Assembly: GCF_900110535.1 (NCBI RefSeq)
Contig: NZ_FOJA01000001.1
Span: 992,001-1,056,000, forward strand
DNA: 64,000 nucleotides
From: Halobacterium jilantaiense
GTDB taxonomy: Archaea > Halobacteriota > Halobacteria > Halobacteriales > Halobacteriaceae
Direction of reading: 5' to 3'
Of the stretch, positions 28,524-37,426 are shown piece by piece; the stretch's first letter is position 1; each line of letters opens with the position of its first letter. Position numbers and translations under genes: made by a program. Below the pieces are notes generated by a model. It searched no databases, was not told the origin of the DNA, and saw only the letters and a program-made list of their open reading frames with translations.

Positions 28524-30177
28524 GGCGGTCCCCGACGCCGGGGCCGCGGTCGAACTGGCGCGCGTCGACCTCGTGCGGGGCTACCGGTGGGTCCGCAGCC
28601 AGGACTTCTGGCTCCTGTACGGCTCGTTCACGGCCGTCGGCTTCGCGTTCATCACGGTGTACGCGTACTCGCTCGGCCGCGACACCGGCGTCGCGCTGGC
28701 GGCCGGTGAGACGCCGTGGTTCGCGGCCGGCGGCGCGGCGACCGCTTGGAGCGTCGTCTGGCTGTTCACGGCGGCGACACTGGCCGGCGGCGCTTTCGGT
28801 TCGAGCGGCGACCTCGACAACGACGGCCACTACCTCACGCTCCGCCCGACCGCCGACGTCGCCGCCGGGAAGCTCGCGAGCGCCGCGGTCAAGTTCGCTG
28901 GATTCGTCGTCCCCCCGGCGCTGGGGCTGGCTCTCGGGCTGAGCCTGGGGCTGGGAACGCCAGTCCCCGTCCTCGGCGTGGTCGCCGCGGCGACAGTCAC
29001 CGTCACGTCCGCGGCAGCCGTCGGCTACCCAGCCGGTTTCCTGCTGAAGGGCGTCGTCCGCCGGTCGAACGTGCTCACGCGACTCAAGCCCGTCGTCGGG
29101 GTCGGCATCTTCGCCGCGTACTTCACCGTGATGTTCACCGGCAACTTCACGACTGTCGTCGAGGCGCTCCGGCCGGCGCTCCGCGCGCCCCCGCTCGGCT
29201 GGCTCGGCGACCTCTCGCTGGCCACGACGCCCGGCGTGACCCCCGGCGCCGTCGGCGTCGCCGGGGCGCTCGCTCTCGGTGTCGCCGTCACGGGTGTCGG
29301 CGTCCTCCTCGCCGTGCCGGCCGCACGGTACGCCTGGCGCACCGACCGAACGGTATCGACCGAGGGTGACGACGGCCCCACGACCGCGCCCGACCACGCG
29401 GTCGACCGCCTGCTCGGCGCGGTGACGCGGGCTCCGGCGACCCGCGGCCTCGCGAGCACTGCACTGCTGCGGGTCTACCGGTCGCCGCTCCAGCTCGTCT
29501 TCGTCTCGTTCCCGCTGCTCGCCGCAATTCCCGTCGGCGAGCAGATGCTCGCGAGCGGGACCGTGCCCTGGTACGCGCCGTGGCTCGCGGTCTGGTACGG
29601 GGCGTGGGCGGCCGGCGCGACGCTTCCCCTGAACCCACTCGGGAACCAGGGGAGCGCGCTCCCGTCGCTGCTGACCGCTCCCGCCGACGGACGCCACGCG
29701 GTCCACGGCTACGTCGCCGCGACGGCAGTCGTCGCCGTCCCGGTCACTGTGGCGGCCGCCGTCCTGCTCGCGTGGCTATCGGGTGCCACCGCCCTCGCGA
29801 CCGCTGGTGTCGGGGCCGGGGCCGTCGGTGCCGTCCTCGCCGCGTCCGTCCTGGCGGCGGGCGTCGGCAGCGTCTTCCCGCGGTTCGAGGGCGTCGACTT
29901 CGCGGGCTCCCGCCGCGCCGTCCCACCGAGCAAGGTGGCCTACGGTGCGTTCTCGGCCGCGCTCACGGCGACGGTCGTGAGCGTCGCCGCCGTCCAGAGC
30001 GCACTCGCCAGCGAGGTGGTCGCCGTGCTCGCCTCCCGCGCGCTTCCGTTCGGCTGGAGCGCGAACGCTGGCGGCGTCGAGTCGGCGGCCTGGGTCGTGC
30101 TGGTCGCGGTGGCCGTCTCGCTCCCGGTCGCCTACCGGGTCGCCGTCGGCCGGCTCCGAGATTACCGGCTGTCCTGA
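28495..30177 (+). CDS. ABC-2 type permease
   Basis: A 560-residue membrane protein with about 12 hydrophobic segments in two halves, separated near residues 280-300 by an acidic loop. It is the membrane partner of the ATPase just upstream. The length and two-fold layout suggest that a single chain forms the whole channel. It has no extracellular binding domain and no solute-binding protein gene is nearby, which fits export. The ATG at 28495 lies inside the ATPase gene. The substrate is unknown. Confidence 0.8.
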   Translation: MPTPRSRTREAVPDAGAAVELARVDLVRGYRWVRSQDFWLLYGSFTAVGFAFITVYAYSLGRDTGVALAAGETPWFAAGGAATAWSVVWLFTAATLAGGAFGSSGDLDNDGHYLTLRPTADVAAGKLASAAVKFAGFVVPPALGLALGLSLGLGTPVPVLGVVAAATVTVTSAAAVGYPAGFLLKGVVRRSNVLTRLKPVVGVGIFAAYFTVMFTGNFTTVVEALRPALRAPPLGWLGDLSLATTPGVTPGAVGVAGALALGVAVTGVGVLLAVPAARYAWRTDRTVSTEGDDGPTTAPDHAVDRLLGAVTRAPATRGLASTALLRVYRSPLQLVFVSFPLLAAIPVGEQMLASGTVPWYAPWLAVWYGAWAAGATLPLNPLGNQGSALPSLLTAPADGRHAVHGYVAATAVVAVPVTVAAAVLLAWLSGATALATAGVGAGAVGAVLAASVLAAGVGSVFPRFEGVDFAGSRRAVPPSKVAYGAFSAALTATVVSVAAVQSALASEVVAVLASRALPFGWSANAGGVESAAWVVLVAVAVSLPVAYRVAVGRLRDYRLS

Positions 30178-30229
30178 CCTGTCGGGCGCTCGTCGTCTCC
30201 CACCCCATTCCGCCCTCTCGCGGGCGTCA

Positions 30230-30263
30230 GGAACGTTCCCGCGTGTTTTTTGGTTCCCGCGTG
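30230..30263. repeat. Direct 11-base repeat around a T-run
   Basis: GTTCCCGCGTG occurs at 30235-30245 and again at 30253-30263, with a T-run (six T at 30246-30251) between them; GGAACGTTCC at 30230-30239 is a perfect palindrome. The element lies 53 bases after the permease stop and 127 bases before the next gene. It may be a terminator or a regulator site for the downstream reductase. The remainder of this gap shows nothing else. Confidence 0.35.
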
Positions 30264-30389
30264 GCTCCAATCCGACAACCAGACTCGCGCGGGTCGCCGC
30301 CGCCCCAGTGTACGGGGCCGGCGGCAGGCTGTTGCGGCCGGTCACAGTGCTGTGTCCGGCCCGCGTCGACTGCGAGACCGAATCTATCC

Positions 30390-31622
30390 ATGTCCGACCA
30401 CCACGACGTCGTCGTCGCCGGCGCCGGCCCGGCAGGAGCACAGTGTGCGCGGGACCTCGCACAGCGAGGCTACGACGTTGTCGTCCTCGAAGCCGAACCC
30501 GAGGCCGAGTTCCCCCGCCAGTCCAACAAGTCCACCGCAGGCACGTTCGCGTCCATGATGGGCGCGTTCGGCGTCCCCGACGACGTCGTCATGCAGTACA
30601 CCGACGACGTCGTCCTCGAATCCCCGAACCGGCACTTCGTCCAGCAGCAGCCGGGGGCCGTCCTGGAATTCGCGGACTTCAAACAGTGGCTCGTCGCTGA
30701 AGGCCGCAAGCACGGCGCGGAGTACCGCTTCCAGGCGCGGGCGAACAACCCCATCACGGAGAACGGGAAGATTGTCGGCGTGAAGTACGCCGGCGACGAG
30801 GAGGTGTACGCGGACATAATCGTCGACGCGACGGGGCCGGCCGCGCCGCTCGCGAAGAAACTCGGTGTCACGAACCTCAAACGCCGCAATCAGGCGATCG
30901 GCATCGAGTGGGAGATGGAGGGCGTCGACGTCGACCACGACGGCTACGCCGACCTCCGCGACTCGATGATGCTGCGGCTCGACCACGACCTCGCGCCCGG
31001 CGGCTACTCGTGGATATTCCACACCGGCGGCGACACGGCGAAAGTCGGCGTCTGCTACATTCAGGACGAGAGCTTCCAGCAGTACGGCGACCCCGAGAAG
31101 GGCATCGACGACTACCTCGAGTACTGGCTGGAGACCGACCCGCGGTTCGCGAACGCGGAGAAGATCGACGGGAAGCAGCACCGCGGCTCCGCGCACATCC
31201 AGATGCCGTCGAGCCTCTCGACGGACAACTTCATGGCCATCGGCGACACCGTGCCGACCGTCGACCCGCTGTGGGGCGAGGGCATCCACAAGTGCATGGA
31301 GTCCGCGCGAGCGGCCGCCATCACTGCCGACCGCTGTTTCATGGAGACCGACCCCGACACGTCCGCCGAGGCGCTGTCCATCTACGACGACCTCTGGCAC
31401 AAGCGCGTCGCGCCGAACATGCGCACCCGGCTGACGATGACCCAGCTGCTCTACCTCGCGTCGAACGAGCGCTACGACCGCCTGATGGCGGACCTCCAGT
31501 CCGCCGACATCGAGACGCTCTCGGGCGCTAACGAGGGCGGCTGGCGGTCGCTGCTCCAGTTCATTCACACCAGCGACATCCCGCTGCTCGCGCAGTTCGC
31601 CCGGGAGCGCCTCGCGGAGTGA
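30390..31622 (+). CDS. Geranylgeranyl reductase family flavoprotein
   Basis: A 410-residue FAD protein of the geranylgeranyl reductase family. The FAD Rossmann motif is VVVAGAGPAGAQCARDLAQ at residues 8-26, and the second FAD motif is FMAIGDTVPTVDPLWGEGIH. Members saturate prenyl chains of lipids or menaquinone. This is the more divergent of two such proteins in the window; the one at 46586 looks like the canonical archaeal lipid enzyme. The present one may act on another isoprenoid or a hydroxylated substrate. Confidence 0.82.
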   Translation: MSDHHDVVVAGAGPAGAQCARDLAQRGYDVVVLEAEPEAEFPRQSNKSTAGTFASMMGAFGVPDDVVMQYTDDVVLESPNRHFVQQQPGAVLEFADFKQWLVAEGRKHGAEYRFQARANNPITENGKIVGVKYAGDEEVYADIIVDATGPAAPLAKKLGVTNLKRRNQAIGIEWEMEGVDVDHDGYADLRDSMMLRLDHDLAPGGYSWIFHTGGDTAKVGVCYIQDESFQQYGDPEKGIDDYLEYWLETDPRFANAEKIDGKQHRGSAHIQMPSSLSTDNFMAIGDTVPTVDPLWGEGIHKCMESARAAAITADRCFMETDPDTSAEALSIYDDLWHKRVAPNMRTRLTMTQLLYLASNERYDRLMADLQSADIETLSGANEGGWRSLLQFIHTSDIPLLAQFARERLAE

Positions 31623-31703
31623 CTGCCTGCCCGCTGTCACCGACGACCCCGCTCGTTCGCCGGAGTCCCAACCCCTAACCGCGCGTCCGTCGTTGACTCG
31701 TCC

Positions 31704-32531
31704 ATGGCACAGGACTCCCAGCAGCGCGCACCGCTCGCGAACGACATGCCGATTCTCGGCCTCGGTACCTGGCAGAACGACGACCCACAGGACTGCACGG
31801 ACAGCGTGCAGGCCGCCCTGGAGATGGGGTACCGACACGTCGACACCGCGCAGGCGTACCAGAACGAAGACGCCGTCGGTGACGGTCTCGCCGCCGCCGA
31901 CGTAGACCGCGAGGACATCTTCCTCGCGACGAAGGTGTGGACGAGCGAGCTCGGTCACGACGACGTACTCTCCTCGACCGAGGAGAGCCTCGACAAACTC
32001 GGCGTCGACTACGTCGACCTCCTCTACGTCCACTGGCCGGCCGAGGAGTACGACGCCGAGGACACCCTCTCGGCGTTCGCGGAACTGAGAGAGCGCGGCG
32101 ATATCGATCGCATCGGCGTGAGCAACTTCGAGCCCCGCCACCTCGACGAAGCGAAGGACGTGTTCGGCGAGCTGCCGTTCGCGAACCAGGTCGAGCTCCA
32201 CCCGCTGCTCCCCCAGACGGAGCTTCGGGAGTACGCCGACGGTGAGGACATCGAACTGGTGGCGTACTCGCCGCTGGCGCGCGGCGAAGTCTTCGACGTG
32301 CCGGAGATTCAGGATGTCGCAGAGAAGCACGGCGTCAGCGAGGCGCAGGTGAGTCTGGCGTGGGTGCGCGAGAAGGGCGTCACCGCAATCCCGAAGGCAA
32401 CCGGCGAGGACCACATCGCGGACAACTGGGCGAGCCTCGACGTCGACCTCGACGACGAGGACGTCGCAAAAATCGACTCCATCGACCGCCGCGAGCGCCA
32501 GGTCGACCCGGACTTCGGTCCCTGGAACTGA
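31704..32531 (+). CDS. Aldo/keto reductase
   Basis: A 275-residue NADPH-dependent AKR with an intact tetrad: D47, Y52, K77 and H110 (HVDTAQAYQNE, FLATKVW, LLYVHWP). The cofactor region IPKATGEDHIADN sits near the C-terminus in place of the common IPKS...R motif. It reduces an aldehyde or ketone, as in the 2,5-diketogluconate reductase group. It stands alone between the reductase and the second ABC locus. The substrate is unknown. Confidence 0.9.
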   Translation: MAQDSQQRAPLANDMPILGLGTWQNDDPQDCTDSVQAALEMGYRHVDTAQAYQNEDAVGDGLAAADVDREDIFLATKVWTSELGHDDVLSSTEESLDKLGVDYVDLLYVHWPAEEYDAEDTLSAFAELRERGDIDRIGVSNFEPRHLDEAKDVFGELPFANQVELHPLLPQTELREYADGEDIELVAYSPLARGEVFDVPEIQDVAEKHGVSEAQVSLAWVREKGVTAIPKATGEDHIADNWASLDVDLDDEDVAKIDSIDRRERQVDPDFGPWN

Positions 32532-32617
32532 GCGGGGCGTAGCGCCGGCCAACCACACGCAGTATTTCTCGACGAGCGCCCGAATCGAACCGACACCGTT
32601 GCCCGGCGAGCCGCCAC

Positions 32618-32655
32618 TTTGCGCTGCAAGGTAAGTTTGTGGTGCAAAGTTATTT
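32618..32655. promoter_or_regulatory. Direct-repeat operator and promoter of the second ABC operon
   Basis: TTTGCGCTGCAAGGTAA (32618-32634) and TTTGTGGTGCAAAGTTA (32636-32652) match at 13 of 17 positions and repeat every 18 bases, so they fall on nearly the same helix face if read as two turns. Each holds an inverted TTG/CAA core. The second overlaps the likely TATA element AGTTATTT, 26-32 bases before the ATG at 32681. A similar TGCAAAGTTGTTT occurs at 14883-14895 before acs. A good candidate site for the winged-helix protein at 35031. Confidence 0.5.
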
Positions 32656-32680
32656 GTCAGTCGATGACGGTGGCGTAGGT

Positions 32681-33532
32681 ATGAGCATCGAGACACGCGG
32701 CGGCCCGCCCGTGGGTCGGCTCCTCGAACAGACCACGGCGTTCGCCGTGCGAACCCTCCAGACGCTCCGCCGGAACGGCGCTGTCGCCTTCTGGGCGGTG
32801 GCGTTCCCCGCGATGTTCTACCTGCTGTCCGTGTACCTCTTCATCGACACCAGTGGGATGCCGGCCGAGGTCGTGAGCGCCGTCAAAGCCACGAACGCCG
32901 TCTCGTACGGCACCTTCGCGGCCCTCACCGTGTTCCTGAACACGTTCTCGCAGTCGCTCGTCGCGGACGTCGAAGACGGTCGATACCGTCAGTTCCGAGC
33001 ACTACCCGTGTCGCCGGCAGCGGACTTCCTCGGGCGGTTCGCGGCCGCCTACCTGTTCGCTGTCGCCGCCGTCCTCGCTGTGCTGGGCGTCGGTGCCGTC
33101 ACGGGAGCAGAGTTCGCGCTCCGGTCGGCCGCCTCGATTCCCGTAGCCCTGCTCGGTCTGCTGGCGCTCGGCCTGTTCGCCGCCAGCATCGCGGTCGTCC
33201 TCGTCGCTGTCGTGCCCGACGCGAAGTTCGCGAGCATCGTCGCCGTCAGCGTCGTCATGCTCGCCTTCTTCCTCACCGGCTACAACGGCATCCAGCCCGG
33301 GATGCTCGCCGGCGCTGCCGACTTCGTGAACGTCGTCCCGAACGCGCTCGCCACCCGGCTGGCCGTCCACCACCTCGTCGCCGCCGGCGGGTGGGCGCAA
33401 GCCGGACTGGCACCGCCCGGCGCGCCGACGAGCGCGGGCCACGTCGCGCTGCTCGCCGGCTACGCGGCGGCCGGGCTCACGCTCGCCGTCGCCGCCACCC
33501 GCCGCTCGCTCTACGGGGGTGAGGTCCGGTGA
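32681..33532 (+). CDS. ABC-2 type permease
   Basis: A 283-residue membrane protein with six hydrophobic segments and the ABC-2 permease phrase DVEDGRYRQFRALPVSPAA in the cytoplasmic loop, typical of exporters of drugs or lipids. It is the first gene of a four-gene operon with an ATPase (GTGA overlap), a second membrane protein and a winged-helix regulator. The ATG at 32681 fits the promoter and removes 14 non-family residues that an earlier start would add. Confidence 0.86.
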   Translation: MSIETRGGPPVGRLLEQTTAFAVRTLQTLRRNGAVAFWAVAFPAMFYLLSVYLFIDTSGMPAEVVSAVKATNAVSYGTFAALTVFLNTFSQSLVADVEDGRYRQFRALPVSPAADFLGRFAAAYLFAVAAVLAVLGVGAVTGAEFALRSAASIPVALLGLLALGLFAASIAVVLVAVVPDAKFASIVAVSVVMLAFFLTGYNGIQPGMLAGAADFVNVVPNALATRLAVHHLVAAGGWAQAGLAPPGAPTSAGHVALLAGYAAAGLTLAVAATRRSLYGGEVR

Positions 33533-34419
33533 GCGTCGACCGGCCCGCCGTCGAGGCCCGGAACGTCCACAAAGCCTACGGCGAGGACGGCGTCCTCGAC
33601 GGCGTCGACCTCACCGTCGCCGAGAACGAAGTGCTGCTGTTGATGGGGCCTAACGGCACCGGGAAGACGGTGTTGCTGTCGTGTCTCGCCGGTGCCACCG
33701 AGCCCTCCGAGGGCTCGGTGTCGGTGTTCGGGACGCCCGTCAGCGAAGACGGCGGCCACAGCCTCTCGCTGCTGCTGCAGGGCGGCGCGAGCGTCGAAAC
33801 GCTCTCGGGCCGCGAGACGGCCGCGTTCTACTCTCGGCTCCACCCCGAGTTCACGGACCGCTGGCGGACGTACGTCGACGACCTCGGCATCGGCGGCGAC
33901 CTCGACAAACGCATCAAGTACTACTCGGAGGGCATGAAACGCAAGCTCGAACTCTCGCTGGCGCTGTCCGTCGACGCGCCGCTGTACCTCCTCGACGAAC
34001 CGACCGCGGGCGTCGACCTCTCGATGGTGCAGTCGTTCCACCGCGTCATCCGCGACCGCGTCGCGGACGGCGGGACCGTCGTCGCCACGAGCCACCGGCC
34101 CGTCGACGCCGACCTCGCCGACCGCGTCGCGTTCGTGAACGGCGGCGGCGTGCTCGCCGTCGACACCCCCGAGGCGCTGCTGGACGGCGTCCCGACCGTC
34201 GTGCGAGTGGTCGGCCGGGCTGCCACCGGCGACGCCCTCTCCCCGCACGTCGTCGGCGAGCCGTTCTACCACGGCGACGAACGCCGCGGATTCCTCCGTG
34301 AGCACGCGACTGTGGCGGACGTCCGCGAACACGCCGGCGACGCCACCGTCGAAACCGTGGAACCGAGCTACACCGACGCGTTCAACTACTACGTCCACGC
34401 AGCCGCCGACGATGAGTGA
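33529..34419 (+). CDS. ABC transporter ATPase (ABC-2 type)
   Basis: A 296-residue ABC ATPase starting at a GTG that overlaps the permease stop. Walker A is MGPNGTGKTVL, the signature region is YYSEGMKRKLELS, Walker B is LYLLDEPTAGVDL, and the H-loop is VVATSHRP. After residue 215 comes a C-terminal extension of about 80 residues (VVRVVGRAATGDA) of the kind found in drug and lantibiotic exporters. It powers the neighbouring permease. The substrate is unknown. Confidence 0.9.
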   Translation: MSVDRPAVEARNVHKAYGEDGVLDGVDLTVAENEVLLLMGPNGTGKTVLLSCLAGATEPSEGSVSVFGTPVSEDGGHSLSLLLQGGASVETLSGRETAAFYSRLHPEFTDRWRTYVDDLGIGGDLDKRIKYYSEGMKRKLELSLALSVDAPLYLLDEPTAGVDLSMVQSFHRVIRDRVADGGTVVATSHRPVDADLADRVAFVNGGGVLAVDTPEALLDGVPTVVRVVGRAATGDALSPHVVGEPFYHGDERRGFLREHATVADVREHAGDATVETVEPSYTDAFNYYVHAAADDE

Positions 34420-35029
34420 GGACGTCGACCCCCAGGCGCTCCAGCAGGATCTCGACCGCATCAAGGACGCGATGGGCATCGCGGAGCGCTACGAGAGCGC
34501 GCCCGAACAGTGGCTGCTGTTCAGCGTCCTCGTGGCGGCCGGGAGCGCCATCTCTCAGGCCCTCCTCTTCGAGCGGGCGGCCGGCTTCTGGTTCCCCGTC
34601 GTCTGGTTCGGGCTGTTCGGTGCCGGCTCCGTCGCGCTCTCCCGGCGCTACGACTACGCCTTCGGCCCAGGCCACAGCGAGCCGAACGTCGGCTTCCAGA
34701 TTCTCGTCGTCTACCTCGGGTCGTTCGCCGCGCTGTTCGCCGTCGACCCGTTCCTCCCGGAGCTCGGCTACCTGACGGAGAACGCGCTCACACTCGGACT
34801 CGTCGCCGTGATGCTCGGGCTCGGGTACCTCGTCGCCGGCGAGACGCTGAAGGCCTACCGCATCCGCGCACGGGACCGCTACGTGCTGCACGGTGGGGGC
34901 GTCCTCCTGGTCGTCCTCGGCGTCGCCATCCCGAACGTCGATGTCCTGCACACGTGGGGCTACGCCGCCTTCGGCGCATCGTACGTGGTTTACGCCGCAG
35001 CCTCCTACCTCGTGTTGACCCGAACGTAG
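34412..35029 (+). CDS. Membrane protein of the ABC operon
   Basis: A 205-residue protein with a 45-residue acidic cytoplasmic N-terminus (QQDLDRIKDAMGIAERYESA) and five or six hydrophobic segments. The ATG overlaps the ATPase gene by eight bases, so it is part of the same transcript. I recognise no named family. Position suggests an accessory or sensor subunit of the exporter, or a membrane partner of the winged-helix regulator encoded two bases downstream. Confidence 0.72.
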   Translation: MSEDVDPQALQQDLDRIKDAMGIAERYESAPEQWLLFSVLVAAGSAISQALLFERAAGFWFPVVWFGLFGAGSVALSRRYDYAFGPGHSEPNVGFQILVVYLGSFAALFAVDPFLPELGYLTENALTLGLVAVMLGLGYLVAGETLKAYRIRARDRYVLHGGGVLLVVLGVAIPNVDVLHTWGYAAFGASYVVYAAASYLVLTRT

Positions 35030-35030
35030 G

Positions 35031-35315
35031 ATGGACCTCGACAAGCTCGTCCACCAGCCGACCCGGCTCGAACTGTTCGCGTACCTCTACCGCCACGGCG
35101 AAGCCAGTTTCGGCGACCTCACGGACGAACTGGACCTCACAGAGGGGAACCTCTCCAGTCACCTCCAGCGCATGGAGGACGCCGGTGCCGTCGAGGTCCG
35201 CAAGGAGTTCGTGGACAAGCGGCCGCACACGACGGCGGTGCTCACCGAGGACGGCGAGGCGATGTTCGAGGACCACGTCCAGACGCTCCAGGGGCTCATC
35301 GACGACCTACAATAG
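35031..35315 (+). CDS. Winged-helix transcriptional regulator (ArsR/MarR-like)
   Basis: A 94-residue winged helix of the HTH_27 or ArsR-like type. The helix-turn-helix is ASFGDLTDELDLTEGNLSSH (residues 25-44), and the wing is VRKEFVDKRPHTTAVLTEDG. The Lys-rich wing and single-domain size match archaeal PadR/MarR-like operon regulators. It is the last gene of the second ABC operon and probably controls it through the direct repeats at 32618-32652. No metal-binding cysteines are present. Confidence 0.86.
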   Translation: MDLDKLVHQPTRLELFAYLYRHGEASFGDLTDELDLTEGNLSSHLQRMEDAGAVEVRKEFVDKRPHTTAVLTEDGEAMFEDHVQTLQGLIDDLQ

Positions 35316-35352
35316 CCGAAAAGCGAGTCGTTCGACGGGCTGTCCGAACCGT

Positions 35353-36663
35353 CTACGGTTCGAGGCGGTCGGGGTCCCGCGGGAAGAGGATGGCTTCCTT
35401 GATGTTGTCGAGGCCGGCGAGCTGCTGGACGAGGCGGTCGATGCCGAGCCCGTAGCCGCCGTGGGGCGGGACGCCGTAGCGGAACGCGTCGAGGTAGAAC
35501 TCGAAGTTCTCCGGCTCGACGCCCTGCTCGCGCATCTTCGCCGTCAGGCGCTCGATGTCGTGTTCACGCTGCCCGCCGGAGGACAGCTCCTGGCCGAGGT
35601 ACAGCAGGTCGAACTTCCGGGACGCGATGTCGTCGCCCTCGACGTCCTGCCGGTAGTAGAACTTCTCGTTCGGGTAGCCGACGACGAACACCGCGGGGTG
35701 GCCCTGCTCCTCGAAGTACTTGCCGAGCAGGCGCTCGCCCTTCGTGTCGAGGTCGTCGTCGTCCTCGGGGACGTGGTTGTACTCGTCGGCGAGAATCTCG
35801 CGGGCCTCCTCGAAGGTGATGCGCGGGAAGTCCTCCTCGGGGACCGAGAGGTCCGAACCGAGTTCGTCGAGTTCGCGCTGGGCGTGCTCGACGACGTGCC
35901 GGATGGTGTGTCGCAGGGACTCCTCCTGGACGTCCATCACGTCGTGGTGGTCCTCGACGTAGCCGAGTTCCACGTCGAACATCGCGATTTCGGAAACGTG
36001 CCGGGAGGTCCCGAAGTCCTCGGCGCGGAACGCGTGCCCGACCTCGAACAGCCGGTCGAAGCCAGAGGCAACGAGAATCTGCTTGTAGAGCTGCGGGCTC
36101 TGGGAGAGGTACGCTTCCTTGTCGTAGTAGACGACCGGGAAGAGGTCCGCACCGCCTTCTGCGCCCGCGGTGGAGAGTTCGGGCGTGTCGACCTCCTCGA
36201 AGCGGTTGTCGTAGAACCAGTCGGTCATCGCCTGCATCGCCTTCGAGCGCAGCGAGAAGACGGCCTTCGTCGACGGCTTCCGCACGTCGAGGTGGCGCTC
36301 GTCGAGGCGCGTCGAGAGGTCCGCGTCGACGTCCTTCGAGATTTCGATGGACGGCACGTCCGTCGCCTCGCTGACGACGGTGAGTTCGGTCGGCGCGAGT
36401 TCGACGCCGCCCGGAGCCTGGTCGCTGGCTTCCAGCGTGCCGGTGACCTGCACCACGTCCTCGCTGTCGAGGTCTTCCGCCGTCTCGAACAGGTCGGGGG
36501 TGTCGTCTTCCTTCGCGACGACCTGCAGGCGGCCGGTGCCGTCCCGCACGATGACGAACAGGATGCCGCCGAGGTCGCGCAGTTCGTGGACGTGGCCGGC
36601 GATGGTGGTCTCGTCGCCGTCGTCCTCGGGCGTTACGTCTTCGATGTAGGTTCGTTCGAGCAT
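35353..36663 (-). CDS. aspS: Aspartyl-tRNA synthetase, archaeal type
   Basis: A 436-residue class II synthetase that charges tRNA with Asp. The N-terminal OB domain ([15 protein letters not shown]-like, residues 18-105) reads the anticodon. The catalytic domain shows motif 2 ([18 protein letters not shown]) and motif 3 ([15 protein letters not shown]). The length is that of the archaeal/eukaryal form, without the bacterial insertion domain. Whether it also charges tRNA-Asn is not evident here. An upstream in-frame stretch is not family-like, so I use the ATG at 36663. Confidence 0.96.
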   Translation of the reverse strand: MLERTYIEDVTPEDDGDETTIAGHVHELRDLGGILFVIVRDGTGRLQVVAKEDDTPDLFETAEDLDSEDVVQVTGTLEASDQAPGGVELAPTELTVVSEATDVPSIEISKDVDADLSTRLDERHLDVRKPSTKAVFSLRSKAMQAMTDWFYDNRFEEVDTPELSTAGAEGGADLFPVVYYDKEAYLSQSPQLYKQILVASGFDRLFEVGHAFRAEDFGTSRHVSEIAMFDVELGYVEDHHDVMDVQEESLRHTIRHVVEHAQRELDELGSDLSVPEEDFPRITFEEAREILADEYNHVPEDDDDLDTKGERLLGKYFEEQGHPAVFVVGYPNEKFYYRQDVEGDDIASRKFDLLYLGQELSSGGQREHDIERLTAKMREQGVEPENFEFYLDAFRYGVPPHGGYGLGIDRLVQQLAGLDNIKEAILFPRDPDRLEP

Positions 36664-36982
36664 TGGTGGAGTGTCGTCTGGATGTTCGTCGGCGCGTCGC
36701 GACGGCGAGTCCGGTCGGTCGGGAGAATGTCTGGTGGCCTGCTCACGCAGGCGCAGTACCGCAGGCGACACCCCGACCACGACCACAGCGACACCGCGGC
36801 GGGCGTCGCGCGATTCGACCGGTGTGTGTCGCCGTCATCGTCGCTACTGCCGAGTCGTGCGCCCACCTACGTATGATTTGCGAACCTGCGTGGCGTCGCG
36901 GCCGCGCGGCGGAGCCGGGCGGCGCACCGCGCCCGCAAGCAGACGGGTGCGTACAGAGCGCGCACCCCCGAGCAAAACGGTG
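36664..36982. other. 319-base gap between aspS and tfs
   Basis: No coding frame with family character was seen. The region holds the aspS promoter at its left end and one AT-richer patch (CTACGTATGATTT, 36869-36881). The sequence next to tfs, GAGCAAAACGG, may be the tfs 3' end. Confidence 0.5.
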
Positions 36983-37297
36983 TTAGTTGTCGTCTTCCCG
37001 CCAGCGGTGTTCGCACTCGGTGCAGATGAAGAAGCGCGTCTCGGACTCGTCGGCGGAGCGAATCTGCTGCATGTACCAGTGTGCGCTGTCGTTCTCACAC
37101 TGGGGGCAGACGACCTCGGTGGTGGGGAGGCCCTTGTCTTCGGCGTCGCTGACGTCGACGATGTCGGTCTCTTCCTGGCCTTCGGTGACGACGAAGCTGG
37201 CGTTCGGGTCCTTGGGCTGTTTGTTCCCGCAGCTCCCACACACCCAGAGCTCGTCGTCGGCTTTCATCATCGAGCCGCAGTCGTCGCAGAACTCCAT
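36983..37297 (-). CDS. tfs: Transcription factor S (TFIIS/RPA12-like)
   Basis: A 104-residue zinc protein that helps stalled RNA polymerase cleave its transcript. The N-terminal zinc ribbon has C4, C7, C20 and C23 (FCDDCGS, VCGSCGN). The C-terminal TFIIS ribbon has CPQCEN and CTECEH with the catalytic acidic loop RSADESE, required for cleavage. The length is that of archaeal TFS. The TTAAG box at 37324-37328 is about 29 bases before the start, giving a near-leaderless transcript. Confidence 0.95.
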   Translation of the reverse strand: MEFCDDCGSMMKADDELWVCGSCGNKQPKDPNASFVVTEGQEETDIVDVSDAEDKGLPTTEVVCPQCENDSAHWYMQQIRSADESETRFFICTECEHRWREDDN

Positions 37298-37426
37298 AGT
37301 CGTCGGCTAGCGCGGCCCGGATGTTAAGCGACGCGTTTCAGCCGCCGTCCGGGTGCGGGTGCGTGTTCCCCGCGTGGCGTGCCTGCTCCCGAACTGTCAA
37401 ACCCTGTGGGTCCGAGAACGGTTGTG

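Noticed and set aside
36664-36982. Possible tRNA or small RNA in the aspS-tfs gap
   Set aside because: No T-loop GGTTCRANYCC pattern or cloverleaf arms were found on either strand.
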